Assembly (NCBI GenBank): GCA_033296885.1 | Contig: MU863893.1 | Location: forward strand, 186,001-250,000 | Direction of reading: 5' to 3' | Length of the DNA: 64,000 nt | Source of the DNA: Triangularia verruculosa | Taxonomy: Eukaryota; Ascomycota; Sordariomycetes; Sordariales; Podosporaceae | Shown: positions 32,231 to 43,046 of the stretch, in pieces | How the letters are laid out: every line of letters starts with the position of its first letter | How positions within the stretch are numbered: the stretch's first letter is position 1 | Made by a program: the position numbers and the translations under genes | Notes under the pieces: generated by a model | Database searches by the model: none | What the model was told of the DNA's origin: nothing | Seen by the model: the letters and a program-made list of their open reading frames with translations, nothing else

Positions 32231-34839
32231 TTACTCCACGTTGAACTTTTGGAAATCCGTGATGAGGTCGTTCACCTGCCGCATGCTTGTCTGGTCGTAC
32301 TTGTCCAATATTGGCTCAACCCTCGCCGGCTTGGAAACAACCCCCGGGTCCCCAAATTGCTCAGGGGGAGACGCACCCATATGAGGATGATGACCCGCTG
32401 GCTTGGAGATGGTCGAGGAGATGCGGTTTGTGAGAAGACTCCCCAGCAACCAGTACTCGGCCGAAAACCGGACAAAACCGATCCGCTTCCAGAGCAGCTC
32501 GGGAGGCAGATTGTGATCTTGCAAGAGACCGTGCGGCCAACAAGTTGATGACATGTTGAAGCACTTTTCCCAGATGATAATCCAGTTGTCCAAGGCGTTG
32601 CGAATTGGAATGAGCTGGCCTTCCACCCCAAACAGATTCTGGTGCTGGAAGATCATGTAATGGATTGCTATCATGACAACTGTCAGCAAAACATCACCAT
32701 GTGGAAGGGGGAGTAAAGCGATTTTCTTACCCGAAACAGTTGCGAACAGGTTGACCGGACCCAAATGCGAGAAATGCCGGTGCATTTCAGGGGACATCGG
32801 ACCGATACAAAGTTGTTCGATTGCATCGCGAAGGAGCATGCCTGCAAAGGGACTGGACGGAGGCATCCATCGGTGGATCTCTGCGAGACACTCTTCTGCG
32901 CTCCCTGCCTGAAAACAGACCTCCGGGCTGGCCATGTGCATTTTCATCTCTTTGATCACCATACGATGTGGCAAATTGTTGAAAATGACAAACGCGGTGT
33001 CGACGAGGAATACCCACAAGAACGTGCTGCAAACGACGTTAAGAAGAGCCGATTTTCAGTCATATTGTAAGTCAAAACTCACCGAATAAGCTCCTCTCGC
33101 ACCACAAACTCCATCCAGTTGAAATCATGCTTGAACTGTCTGCTGTAATCCGGATGTCGAGCAGTATCAATGCCCAAATCTCGTGCGACCTACTCCGTGT
33201 CAGCACAAATCACCTCAAGGAATTTTTGCAGGAATGGATAACTTACCGAGACCACGGTGCTGAACCGATGACGTCTAATCCTCCGCTTCCCGGCATCAGT
33301 TCCTTCCCAGTTCTGATACAGACATACAATGTACGAGGCTTGAAGCGCTTGAAGCTTGCGGCGACTGGCAAGGACGCTGGATGGGGAGGTAGCTTCCGTG
33401 CTAAGATCAATGTCCCTGCAAAAGTCGTCGTCTGTGAAGACCATCTCCTCAACGCAGTTGAACCACACCTTGGCCTCCTCACTGTCCGCTGGGTCTGGAG
33501 ATACACACGCTCCTATTTTCAGGTGTCAGACAACGGGGGCTTCTTTTTCAGGGTCAAGAACCAACTAACCGATGAGGGCCATGGCTGCCAGGAGAATCGA
33601 CTTGCATGTGGTCGGATCAAAGGTTGGGCGGTGAAGAATGTTCACATTCGGATGCCAGACGGACCAGTACAGCTCGATGAACTTGGCGAATCTTGCTGGC
33701 GAGAAAAACTGAAGGCACTGTTGTTCAAGAGCGGCGGACCACGTGAGCGTGACAGTGCTATTGTTGGGTTTGACCGTGACAACATTTTTGATTAGTAGCA
33801 CCACTTGCTGTAGTTTGATTACAATCGGATTATGGAGCCAGAGTGACCAAGAAGAAAGGGTGTTGCTTCCTGGGACGCCACTAGCAGTTAGTGCGGCGGC
33901 AGTTGGGTCGTCTAGTGGCATGAAGAGAGGTGGGACGGCACCCAAGAATTCGGGATGTTGACGTTCAAGGTAGGAATTATGAAACGCCGCCACAATCTGA
34001 TGGCGTTGGGCGAGGGTAGCACATTCGAATGATGAGACCAAACCAGTCCGGCTGGTGAAGTCGTACAAGAAACCAAAAGAGTATCCTCTATACTCTGAAA
34101 TGGTCGAGCTCGGACTCAGCTCCCGCTGGAAGGCCTCGGACTGATCTGGCTCGGGGAGGTGAGTAGGTGCGTGGTTCGGTTGATGGTGAGAAAAGTCGAG
34201 GTCCAGCCACCCATCAGGCATGGGATGGTGGCCGTCAAGAGCCGGGAAGTTCGTGACAGCTTGGTGAATTATGGCGTCGAGATCGTCGTATGGCACATCG
34301 TCAAAGGTGGACGCCGTGCCGTCATCCATGCTGCCGTGAGTCGAGACGATGGCCGAGGAAGCATCGTCAAAGGTCTGCTGGTGGTGGATGGGTGCTGGAA
34401 CGTGTGGAGGTGGCGCCGGCATACGGGGGAGAGGTGCGGAGGACGGCTCCCCCAGAAGTAGGGGTCCGGGGGCAGAGACAGGAGGAGCAGGGACGGGGGC
34501 TGCGCTGCCACCGGCACTGCCGGACCCTCCATAGGTACACTCAACACCTCTCTTCTCGCAGTTGAGACACGGCTGTCCGGAGTTGCAGGCCTTCTTCTGG
34601 CGAACACAGCGGTCACAGGCGCGGCGGCGGCCAGAGGAGGAGTTGGAGGCGCCATCACAGGTCTGGAGATGGCGCTTCAGCACATCGGTCCGCTGGAAGG
34701 CGGCATTGCAGAGGATGCAACGGTGGGGACGTTCGGACGTGTGTGTGCCGCGATGGCGCTGGAGGTGCTCTCGCCGTTTGTAGGTCTTGAAGCACACGGA
34801 GCAGCGGTGGGGTCCTGGTGTGTCGGCCATTGCTGACAT
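32231..34839 (-). CDS. Hybrid C2H2 / Zn2Cys6 transcription factor with Fungal_trans-type domain
   Basis: Five exons, 34839-33570, 33512-33247, 33189-33083, 33026-32731 and 32679-32231, give 795 residues; all phases agree. Residues 13-33 form a C2H2 finger (C13, C16, H29, H33). Residues 41-61 form a second, C2HC finger (C41, C44, H57, C61). Residues 75-101 form a Zn2Cys6 cluster (C75, 78, 85, 91, 94, 101). A disordered Pro/Ser/His linker follows. The Fungal_trans-like region starts near FIELYWSVWHPNVNILHRPT and runs to the end. Such regulators are common next to tailoring-enzyme genes. The ATG at 34830 would remove three residues. The last intron is 51 nt, so its retention keeps frame. DNA targets are unknown; the flanking P450 and acyltransferase are plausible. 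Confidence 0.92.
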
Positions 34840-36378
34840 GCGACAGTAGCATTCCCTTTTTGGAGCCCTGAGATGCCGATGACAGATGACATGGGGATTT
34901 GGGAAGAAAAGGTCGATAGCCGAAACCAAGACACTGGATCTTTCAAAAATGCGGGGAGTGGATCGCGGTGGAGCAGTTTGCCCGTGCACGGTGGAGGCCA
35001 CTTGACTGGAACAGGATGGCCCTGTTCCGGCAGCCAATCAGCGCCCGACTAAACATCCGGCCAGGGGATCAGTGTTCGACCGAAGCTCCAGAGAAGCGGC
35101 AAATTCCACGAGCCGCGAAGGCGGTGAGGTCAACGACATGTCACCGGCTATCTGTGCGTTGCTATCGATCACCACACGAGCCGATAAACTACAATGTAGT
35201 CGGTATGTCTTGATGTTACCGCTCGATGGAAACTGGCAAGTATTAGTCCTTACTCGTGACTCAATTCCAGCTTAATGTGCTCAAGCATAGAGCTTATAGG
35301 TGTAAAGTACCAGCAAGGAGGAATATAGACTCCCAGACAGGAATATCAGGGGTTGGGAGCACTGTGTATACCTACGTACATCAAGTGTTTCTCAGAAATC
35401 CAGGCTGGCAAGCTTGCCATTGTTTTCCATCGTACACGACTCATCGAATCCCTGTTCAATTGAACCTTAGTAAAGTTGTCAATAATATAAATAGCTACAG
35501 GAACCATCTGGAAGCGTAAATCAATTTCATAGCAGCATTGATCTTGTCTTTGGCCGTAGTGCACTATCGTGGCAGACAACGGTCGGATTCAAATATAAGT
35601 GAATATGCTGGAGGTCTTGCTGTGACGCTGAATTGAGCATGTATGCTCAATGGCCTTCACGTTCTATTGTGTGCTATAGTAACCGGGTTCACATTCCAAA
35701 GTGACCATTGCGTTTAGGTACTCACTGTGAGATAGGTTCGTTATCTGCTGGGATGCTCTTGCGTGAACCCACTCGCCTTGCTGCTGTCAAGATTCACTCA
35801 TTTCATCCCAACTCCGGGAGCAAGCTTAGAGCAGATTCTGTATACCCGCTCATTTTATGAGCCTCCTGTTCCTATATTCACCTTGACACAATAGAAAGCT
35901 ATTCACTAAAACGAGACCCACCACAGTGAAGGAGCAACCTGCGATACCTATCTTCAGTGTATAAATTATTTCTCTCCATCCTTGAATGTTCTATCTCACC
36001 ATCTCACACAGCTTGCAACTGAAACTTCCAGCATTAACAATCTGGAATCACCAACTTTACCCTCATCAGATCAGCTGTCTTCCTTCATTCCACAATATAA
36101 ACAAAACATCGTCAATCTCAAGCGAGCCCCTGGTTCCCAATAACAAAGAAAGTCGACGTCACCCTCATCCTACTGACCTCGACTTCCCGTGTCTGAATCA
36201 AACACTCAACAAAGGCCACCCTCGGTGAGATCCCGCCCCGACGACAATACCATTGTCCATCGATCATCCAACCTTCAGACTGCCGATTTCATTGTCCCTA
36301 AACGACCTCGATCTCCTCGTTAACAATTCCATTGTCTCGACCACAACATCCATCAACCCGCCAAACAACACGCCTATC
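34840..36378. other. Divergent promoter region, regulator / acyltransferase
   Basis: 1.5 kb separates two divergent start codons. The half nearer the acyltransferase is AT-richer and holds a TATA-like box. No ORF of note. Confidence 0.6.
35960..35966 (+). promoter_or_regulatory. TATA-like box upstream of the acyltransferase
   Basis: TATAAAT, 413 bp before the assigned ATG. If used, it implies a 5' UTR of roughly 350-390 nt. Confidence 0.4.
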
Positions 36379-37998
36379 ATGGGTGTAAGCGTCGAGGTTC
36401 CCGTTATATTTAACGGGAATGCCACTACCGGTTCTGACCTGTCATTTCCCTCACCAATCCATTCATTCGACATCTCACCTGTTGACCAGCTGAGCTTCGA
36501 CACAAATACCCAGAGAGCCATCACCATGAACGCCCCAAGAAGACTTTCCCTCTGGGATCAGGCCGCTCTCCGGGGTTACATATCTGTTGCGCTCTGCTTC
36601 CCTCTCAGCCTAGACAAGGCCCCTCCTTCCTTCTACACCACTCACCACCTCAAGGAGTCGCTGAAGCATCTGGCTAAGGAGCGGCCCGAGTTCGCCGGTA
36701 ATCTCACGGTCAACAACACGAACGTTTATCTTCAGCAGCAGCCGTCGTCCGACTTTATTCCCTTGGAAGTTATCAATACCCACTTCGAGGCTTCCTACGA
36801 CCAGCTGGCGAATCAAGGTTTCCCGGCCAAGGCCTTTGTCAACCCCGAGTTTACACTCAACCGTCCGCTCGTTGAAGGTGGTGAGCCAGTTCCGGTTTCA
36901 CTTCTCCGAGTCCTCTTCATCAAGGGTGGGTTCGTTCTTTTTGTTCACCTTCACCATTCCTTTGGAGATGGATCCAGCTTGGCTTCCTTCCTCGAGTTCC
37001 TGGGCGAGGCCACTGTCGCCGAGGCGGCTGTCAATTCACCCACCACCAGCCGTCAGGAAACCAATTGCTGGTTGGACTTTCCCCATCAGAAGTATGGTGG
37101 TTCTTTCACGACCCTTCTGGCCAAGTGTCCAGAGTATGCTCTGATTGACCAACCCACCGGGCCCACGACTCCCATTCTCACCACTCTCAGCAAGGCTCCC
37201 GAGACTAATGACATTGGCAAGACCTTTGTCATTGACATTCAGAAGATCATTGAGATCTTTGACAAGTCGCTCAAAGTCTCAGCCTTCTATGGGCTTTCGG
37301 CGTTGGCTTGGTCCCACATTGCTCGGGCCCGTCTTTCCGGAAGCGAGCCTGTTCAGAGAGAGGCCTTCAAGCACCAACCCCCTTCCTTCTGGAACCCGGC
37401 TGACTGGTCCAACCCGTTTAAGAAGCTGTTCACAGAGGGCGAGTATGCCAACCGGCGGTACTTCGACGGCATTCAAGGCTATTACGGCAACTCTGTGGCT
37501 CTTCCCATCACCCGCGGTCCCGTCAAGATTAACGATCTTGTGGCCGCCTGCCTGTGGGATACCAACGACTCGGCCCGAAAAAGTCTAACCATGATTGCCA
37601 CTGCCATCAAGGCTGCCAACAAGTCTGTCAACGAGGAATTCGTCTTGACTCGCACGGCTCTCTTCAACTCGGTCCCCGACATTCGCAAGCTGGGCATGAA
37701 CCTCGACTCTCGCGGCCCTCAGCACCTGTCGGTCAACACCTGGGGCTTCTTGGGCACGAAAGCCAAGTTTCAGTTCTCAGGGCTCAGGAACGCCGTCCCC
37801 GGTGGCTTGAGAGCCGATGCCGTCTGCCGCGTCCAGGGCGCCTGGGCCAAGGCGCCCCATTGTCTTGTTCTTCCTCACCGGCCAGCCATTGACCCCAAGA
37901 AGGAGTGGGAAGTCGTCATCACTCTTCCGGAGAAGTCCATGCAGGCTTTGTTGGCAGATAGGGTGTTCATGTCGGTCGTCAAGAAGGTTGTGGAGTAG
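36379..37998 (+). CDS. BAHD-type acyltransferase (transferase family)
   Basis: Intronless, 539 residues from the first in-frame ATG (36379); the frame is open further upstream but without ATG. The catalytic motif HHxxxD is HHSFGD at residues 192-197. Upstream are elements of the first domain (LSLWDQAAL, then HLKESLKHLAKERPEFAGNL). The second structural motif, normally DFGWG near the C-terminus, is replaced by a degenerate KFQFSGL segment after VNTWGFLG. The fold and His motif indicate CoA-dependent O- or N-acyl transfer in the cytosol, related to trichothecene 3-O-acetyltransferase-like fungal enzymes. The first about 40 residues could be non-native if translation starts later, at the ATG before NAPRRLSLWDQ. 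Confidence 0.9.
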   Translation: MGVSVEVPVIFNGNATTGSDLSFPSPIHSFDISPVDQLSFDTNTQRAITMNAPRRLSLWDQAALRGYISVALCFPLSLDKAPPSFYTTHHLKESLKHLAKERPEFAGNLTVNNTNVYLQQQPSSDFIPLEVINTHFEASYDQLANQGFPAKAFVNPEFTLNRPLVEGGEPVPVSLLRVLFIKGGFVLFVHLHHSFGDGSSLASFLEFLGEATVAEAAVNSPTTSRQETNCWLDFPHQKYGGSFTTLLAKCPEYALIDQPTGPTTPILTTLSKAPETNDIGKTFVIDIQKIIEIFDKSLKVSAFYGLSALAWSHIARARLSGSEPVQREAFKHQPPSFWNPADWSNPFKKLFTEGEYANRRYFDGIQGYYGNSVALPITRGPVKINDLVAACLWDTNDSARKSLTMIATAIKAANKSVNEEFVLTRTALFNSVPDIRKLGMNLDSRGPQHLSVNTWGFLGTKAKFQFSGLRNAVPGGLRADAVCRVQGAWAKAPHCLVLPHRPAIDPKKEWEVVITLPEKSMQALLADRVFMSVVKKVVE

Positions 37999-38601
37999 TA
38001 CATACCAAAGGTCGAGAACAGGACCTTATCAGTAACGTCTAACTAATCAATAATCATTTTTTTTTGAAAAGTAACCTGTGCCCTCAAACTTACTATGCAA
38101 CGTGAAAATAGGTTTTGTTTTGATCATCTGTGACATGTTGTGTTTTAGAAATGAAAAAGGTTAGGGTTCCACCTATTTGCGCCAAGGATTCGCGCCCCCT
38201 GGAGAGTCTGAGAAATAGCGATGGAAAACCACCCACCGAGCCACTAAATTGAGTGTGGCAGAGCATAGCAGTGAGTGTTACATTCCCAGAGCCAACAGCA
38301 CTTGTGTGACTGATGTGCAGCGCGTCTGGCGTCCGGTTTTTTTTCCTTTGGATGCACATGCCCCGCAAAGAAAATGCCTAGGAAGGCGCAGCAACAGTGC
38401 GAAGTGGAGTGACGTAGGTTGCGGCCCCGATCAACGGCAAGCGGGAAGTGACGGTTGCCTCAGTCCTTTCAGCCACAGGTGGTGGGTAACGTCATTCGAT
38501 GCCGTTTGTATAAGGATCTCCTGTATTTCGGTCGTCCCCGTTTTCCTTCACCGTGAAATTACCATATCGACAAGGCTTCATCTTACTATTGCTTCCAGAA
38601 A
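37999..38601. other. Intergenic
   Basis: 603 bp between two plus-strand genes. No further feature was recognised. Confidence 0.55.
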
Positions 38602-39681
38602 ATGGTCGACGAAGTACGCGCCAAGATCTCGGCAGCCTCGGCCAAAAACAGGGAATTCCTCGCCCTTCTCCAGCAAACCGACCACGCCATTCCCTCATTA
38701 GCACAACAACGTCGTCTGGTGGCCGACCTCGAAGCGGAAGTAAAAGCTTCTGACCAACGCGTGGCGGCCGTAGATCGGAAGCGGAAAAAGGAGTTCCACG
38801 AGCACGAAAAGTATCGTGACTCTGTCCTCAAGCGCTTCGCCTACAAGGCCACCGGCAAGCGTGAAAAGTTTGAGCAGCGAGCTGCGAAAGAAGAACAGGA
38901 GTACTTTGAGGCACTGCAGGAGGAGCACCGAGAAACGGAAATCAACAAAGATGTGAAACTCCAGCTACAACAGGCGAAGCAAGTGGCGGCTGACTTGGAG
39001 AGGGACGTGTCACGACATAACGATGTGCAACGGCAGTTGGATGAGCTGTACGGAAGGGTCTTTGGGGGGCCGACGCCTGGGTATCCGGAGGAGGATGAGC
39101 AGGAACGGGTGGCCAATGCAAAGACTCAGGCGTACCAGGCCACAAAGGGCAAGGCTGAGGCGGAAACCCAGGTTCTGAAAATACTGGGCGAGGGTCAACT
39201 GCGGATGAAGAGAGCGTTGGGTTCCATGGAGGAAGCGCTGATGCATTCAAGAAGGGATATGTTCGGCGGCGGCACGTTCACTGATATGATGGAGAGAAAT
39301 GCCCTCTCCCAGGCCGAAAGGGAGGTCATGTCGGCCAATATGCTGGTGATGCAGGCTCAGCGGATGAGTCCGATGGTCAGGAATTTGCCTCAGGTCACTA
39401 TTGACCAGGGCAACCTGATGATGGATGTGTTTTTCGACAACGTCTTCACAGACATGGCGTTTCATGACAAGATCAAGGCTTCGAGGGAAAGTGTGTTGCG
39501 AGCCGCCATTGCCATGGACGGGCAGGTCGCTGCTGCGAGGCAAAGGCTGCATGAATTGGAGGGTGAGCTGAGGATGAGAGAGCAGGACATGAGGGAGGCC
39601 CGTGAGAAGCTGCAGAAAGTCAGAGAGAGTGTGTTTGAGAGTGTTGCTGGTAGTACACCACCGCCGGCATACGAAGCATAA
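38602..39681 (+). CDS. Coiled-coil protein with C-terminal PPxY motif
   Basis: Intronless, 359 residues. Residues about 20-165 and 305-345 are heptad-rich, charged helices (for example EEQEYFEALQEEHRETE, then LHELEGELRMREQDMRE) predicted to form coiled coils. The middle part has amphipathic helices (MVMQAQRMSPMVRNLPQV) and a segment MDVFFDNVFTDMAFHDKIK. The very C-terminus is STPPPAYEA, a PPxY ligand for WW domains such as those of Rsp5/Nedd4 ubiquitin ligases. No transmembrane or signal sequence is present, so it is cytoplasmic. I do not recognise a named family. Length and regular codon use support a real gene. Confidence 0.8.
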   Translation: MVDEVRAKISAASAKNREFLALLQQTDHAIPSLAQQRRLVADLEAEVKASDQRVAAVDRKRKKEFHEHEKYRDSVLKRFAYKATGKREKFEQRAAKEEQEYFEALQEEHRETEINKDVKLQLQQAKQVAADLERDVSRHNDVQRQLDELYGRVFGGPTPGYPEEDEQERVANAKTQAYQATKGKAEAETQVLKILGEGQLRMKRALGSMEEALMHSRRDMFGGGTFTDMMERNALSQAEREVMSANMLVMQAQRMSPMVRNLPQVTIDQGNLMMDVFFDNVFTDMAFHDKIKASRESVLRAAIAMDGQVAAARQRLHELEGELRMREQDMREAREKLQKVRESVFESVAGSTPPPAYEA

Positions 39682-40458
39682 GCCTCCGCTGTTCCTTTCC
39701 CGTTTCTTTTTTTCTTTCTTTGTATATAGACATGAATTTTAGATCCCAATAATGAATCATGACTAGCTGGGCAGCTGTCACCTGCCTTTTATCCCCCGCT
39801 CTCCATGCATCGCAACGGAATATGCTTTGAGCTACTGCACAAGCGTCCACACGGCAGCCGGTCAAATAGTTGCATGCAGCCCACCTCCACAGAATGTGGG
39901 TCCTTCGTCGACTGGGCCTCGATTTTCTCATGGAAAAGATAGCTCGCTCCTTCTTCGCAGTTGGCAGATTGGATGCCACGGTGAGGCGGTAGCCTTGTTA
40001 CAAATCTGGGCCCCCTTCCTGTCCCAGAAGGGTTTAGCCGACTCCGCCGACTCCGAGGCCCGCCTCGCTCCTGTCCTCTCCTATCGAGCTCTGCTGTGCT
40101 GTCACTTGAGGAAAAGAACACGCAAGCTTGGCAGAGTGTGCAGCCGATTTCCGACTTTTCCATCTTCGCTGCTCTTTCGCTCTCTGCTGCTCTTCTTTGC
40201 TCACTCAAACACCGCTAGCGGCCTTTGCTCGTATGCCTGGAGCCTGTCCCATGGTCGCTCCGTCGGACCCACGGTCTTCTATGTGTATCACTATCCTGCA
40301 CATAAAGTCTTGAAAGTAGCCCTACGTTCTTCCGGCTTGTATTCCCCGACGCGTAACAGCCACACGGCGGCACCCGGTGTCAACTTCAAGCAGCTCCACC
40401 ACACTTCGCACCTGAGCGATAGCTGTCAACTTATATAATACCATCTCATCGCTAGAAA
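39682..40458. other. Intergenic
   Basis: 777 bp. The plus-strand ORF at 39827-40438 (203 codons) has no domain and ends just before the next start codon. It is probably promoter sequence read by chance. Confidence 0.5.
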
Positions 40459-42439
40459 ATGGCCAGACAAACAAGGCACAGTTTGAAGCGAAGTAGGACA
40501 CCAAATCTTTTCTTTGTGTACCTTGGTTTCTAACAGCCCTTGGCGCACAGAGGCGGAAGAGAATGCAGCAGAGACGGCAGAGACAGCTGCCACCAGTCAA
40601 TCCGTGCCGTTCAACACAAAGTTTGGACAGGCCTCCGAAGTCATCAGCAGGTACTTTGGGTTTCGAGGCGTCCCGAGACGCTTCACCAAGCCAAGCAGCG
40701 ATAACGGCTCAAGCTCAAGCCTTCACAGCTGTCCCGCCAGCTCCGAGGACGAGTACGAGGATGAAGAAGATATCGCCAACATACCTCCCAAACCGGCATC
40801 GCCTAGACGGGAGGGCCCGGATTCGTCGTCACTGGCCACTGAGAGGCTGACCCTCACACCCGAGGCCAAACAGAAAGATGCTCACCTCCCCCCAACACCC
40901 AAGAAGAGGCGCACAGTCATCTCTGAGGCGGGTACACCTCCAACCTCGGAATCACATCACTATTCCCCATTGCTTAGGTCTGAAGATGCCGGCAACGAGA
41001 CGGAAAGCATAGAGTTGAGCCCACAATCACCGACACGACGGCTATCCCTCAGCCTCAGGCCCATTGACCGGCTGTCCACATACCAACAACCGCAAACGAA
41101 ATCCAGCGCTATTCTACATACCCAGTCCTTGACTCGCTCACAATCGCCAATATCTACTGGGGGCACTCAAGCCCTCGAATCGAAAACGGTTAGGCGGGCA
41201 CACTCGGCACCACACGATCGGGACAAAGCAAGCCCAACTCCTATGCTAGAACTCACTCGCTCCGACTCGCTGGATGAAACGGATGATCAGACTCCAAATG
41301 TTGACCAACCTTTTGCGGATGACCTACTTCATGATCAGACCTTGTTACAAAATGATACACCAGCAAGCGAATATCGGGGTCCAACACAGAACGACCCAGA
41401 TTCACGAGATCCCAGCCCTCCGCCATCATCTCGAGCTGACTCGCCCCTGGAGCCGCTCAATATGGTGGAATATCCGCCATTACAGCACAGTCCTAGCTCT
41501 TCGGCTCTGGAATCCATCAACACACCGCCACTGCCCACGACAGAACTCCGCTTTGAGCCTCGAACCAGCCCAGCCTCCGAATCGCACACGGAAGATTTGG
41601 AACCTTCTCGGGCAACCACTTCATCCAAACAAACAGAAGAAACTCCGACTGAGGATGAGTCAAATGTTAAAGTGTCGGCAAGAGCCCCTCGGACAAGACA
41701 CGGCGTCACAAAGAAGCGGACACTCTTTCCAGGGTCCAAGGAGGAGCGCGAGGTGCTGGTAGCACTTTACACACAGGAAAACGGCGACATCCAAACCATC
41801 AGAAGCGCTTTACAACACCTCTCTGGAGATAGATTTACCAGAGGAAGACGCGAAACGGAGAGACTACTGAGGATTTTGGGACAGGCAGAAAACGATGGCG
41901 AAGTGACACTGCGGGGTGAACACAGGAGGAGGGCGAGGGAGTTGAAGAGGAGAGACGCACAACTCGGAAGCCAGACTGAAGAGCATCATTCTGGCAGCCA
42001 GAGCCATGATGAACGACCATCAAGCGTTCATGTTGAAAGTAATGCCGAGGGAACGCCAAGTGCCACTGGGTTTCTAGCCGAGGATGACATCCAAGGTCCT
42101 GATGAACCCATCGATGCCGTTAAAGATGTCGATATGAACACCAATACCACGTCTCAGCAGAAAGAGACATCGAATATTCAGGTTGCAGAAGATGCGGAGC
42201 ATACGGAGGATATCATCTACGTATTCGGCGGACTTCGTCCAAGTCGGTCTCCTGGGGCTACGGTGAAACAGACGGCTGTAGAGAGGCCGAGGAAAAGCAA
42301 GGCTGTCAGAACAAACAACACTACAGGTTGTCGGGCATTCCACAGTTGTGTCAGATGCCGCGTCGGGTTACTAGATGAGATTGTCGAGGACGATATGGTG
42401 GAAGAGATGACGGTGGAACCAGTGGAATCGGAAAAGTAG
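40459..42439 (+). CDS. Disordered probable nuclear protein
   Basis: Exon 1 (40459-40492, 11 codons) joins exon 2 (40551-42439) over a 58-nt intron (GTAGGA...GCACAG) to give 640 residues starting MARQTRHSLKRKAEE, a nuclear-localisation-like start. Using the nearer CTAACAG acceptor breaks the frame. Most of the protein is Ser/Pro/Asp/Glu-rich and disordered, with many S/T-P sites. One ordered island lies near residues 400-475: KEEREVLVALYTQENGDIQT, then HLSGDRFTRGRRETERLLRI, then RRRARELKRRD. This could be a small helical DNA- or protein-binding domain. The C-terminus has two Cys pairs (GCRAFHSCVRCRVG). Function not recognised. Confidence 0.72.
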
Positions 42440-43046
42440 ATCAGTTGCTTTTCATGTCTTGCAGAACCACATCACTTCTTCAAGAACGGTGACAGAAAGA
42501 CAAAGTGCTTTGAAAGCGATATGGTGTCGGTGTTAAGGGTCCAACACACTGTTGCACAGGGAGAGGGCCTCGGAGTTGGCATCCTCGGAGCGCAAGAGAA
42601 CAAAAAGCTCATCACTCGCCTCGCTGCTATTGCAGAAGATGACTGTCGAAAAGAGCGTGGTGGCGGCTTGCAGCAGCAACAGCCAGTCTACGCTCCTGGT
42701 GATAGGAGGAACCATCATGATTACAATTACCACCGAACAGAAATGGCAGAAGAAGCACCAAACGAGCGGCTTGAAACGAATCACCTTCATAAAAAGGTTC
42801 TCAAGGAAGAACAATAGCCGGAGTGGCGCGTGTTCTTTTTCGATCAACATCACCTGGACGCAGGGTCCTATTGGCAAGGCCTAAACCACTGCAGCGGGGG
42901 TGGATAGCACGCTGAATGGGGAAAGAGGATTGGCATAATTCTGTCAACGGCGCATCCATAGACTGAAGGGCCCATATTTAAGAAGCTTGAAGTTTACTAT
43001 ATTTATACGCGACACTCCGCACCCATCACTAGGTACTAGACAGTCT
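42440..43046. other. Intergenic between convergent genes
   Basis: 607 bp. A minus-strand ORF at 42533-42877 is hydrophobic (RFKPLVWCFFCHFCSVVIVI), but it overlaps an opposite ORF and has no supporting context. No gene is asserted. Confidence 0.45.

Noticed and set aside
40530..40550. CTAACAG as the acceptor of the first intron of the 640-residue protein
   Set aside because: Leaves the wrong phase; GCACAG at 40550 gives a continuous KRKAEE reading.
42533..42877. Hydrophobic 114-codon minus-strand ORF
   Set aside because: Overlaps an opposite ORF, and nothing (start context, splice, family) supports it.
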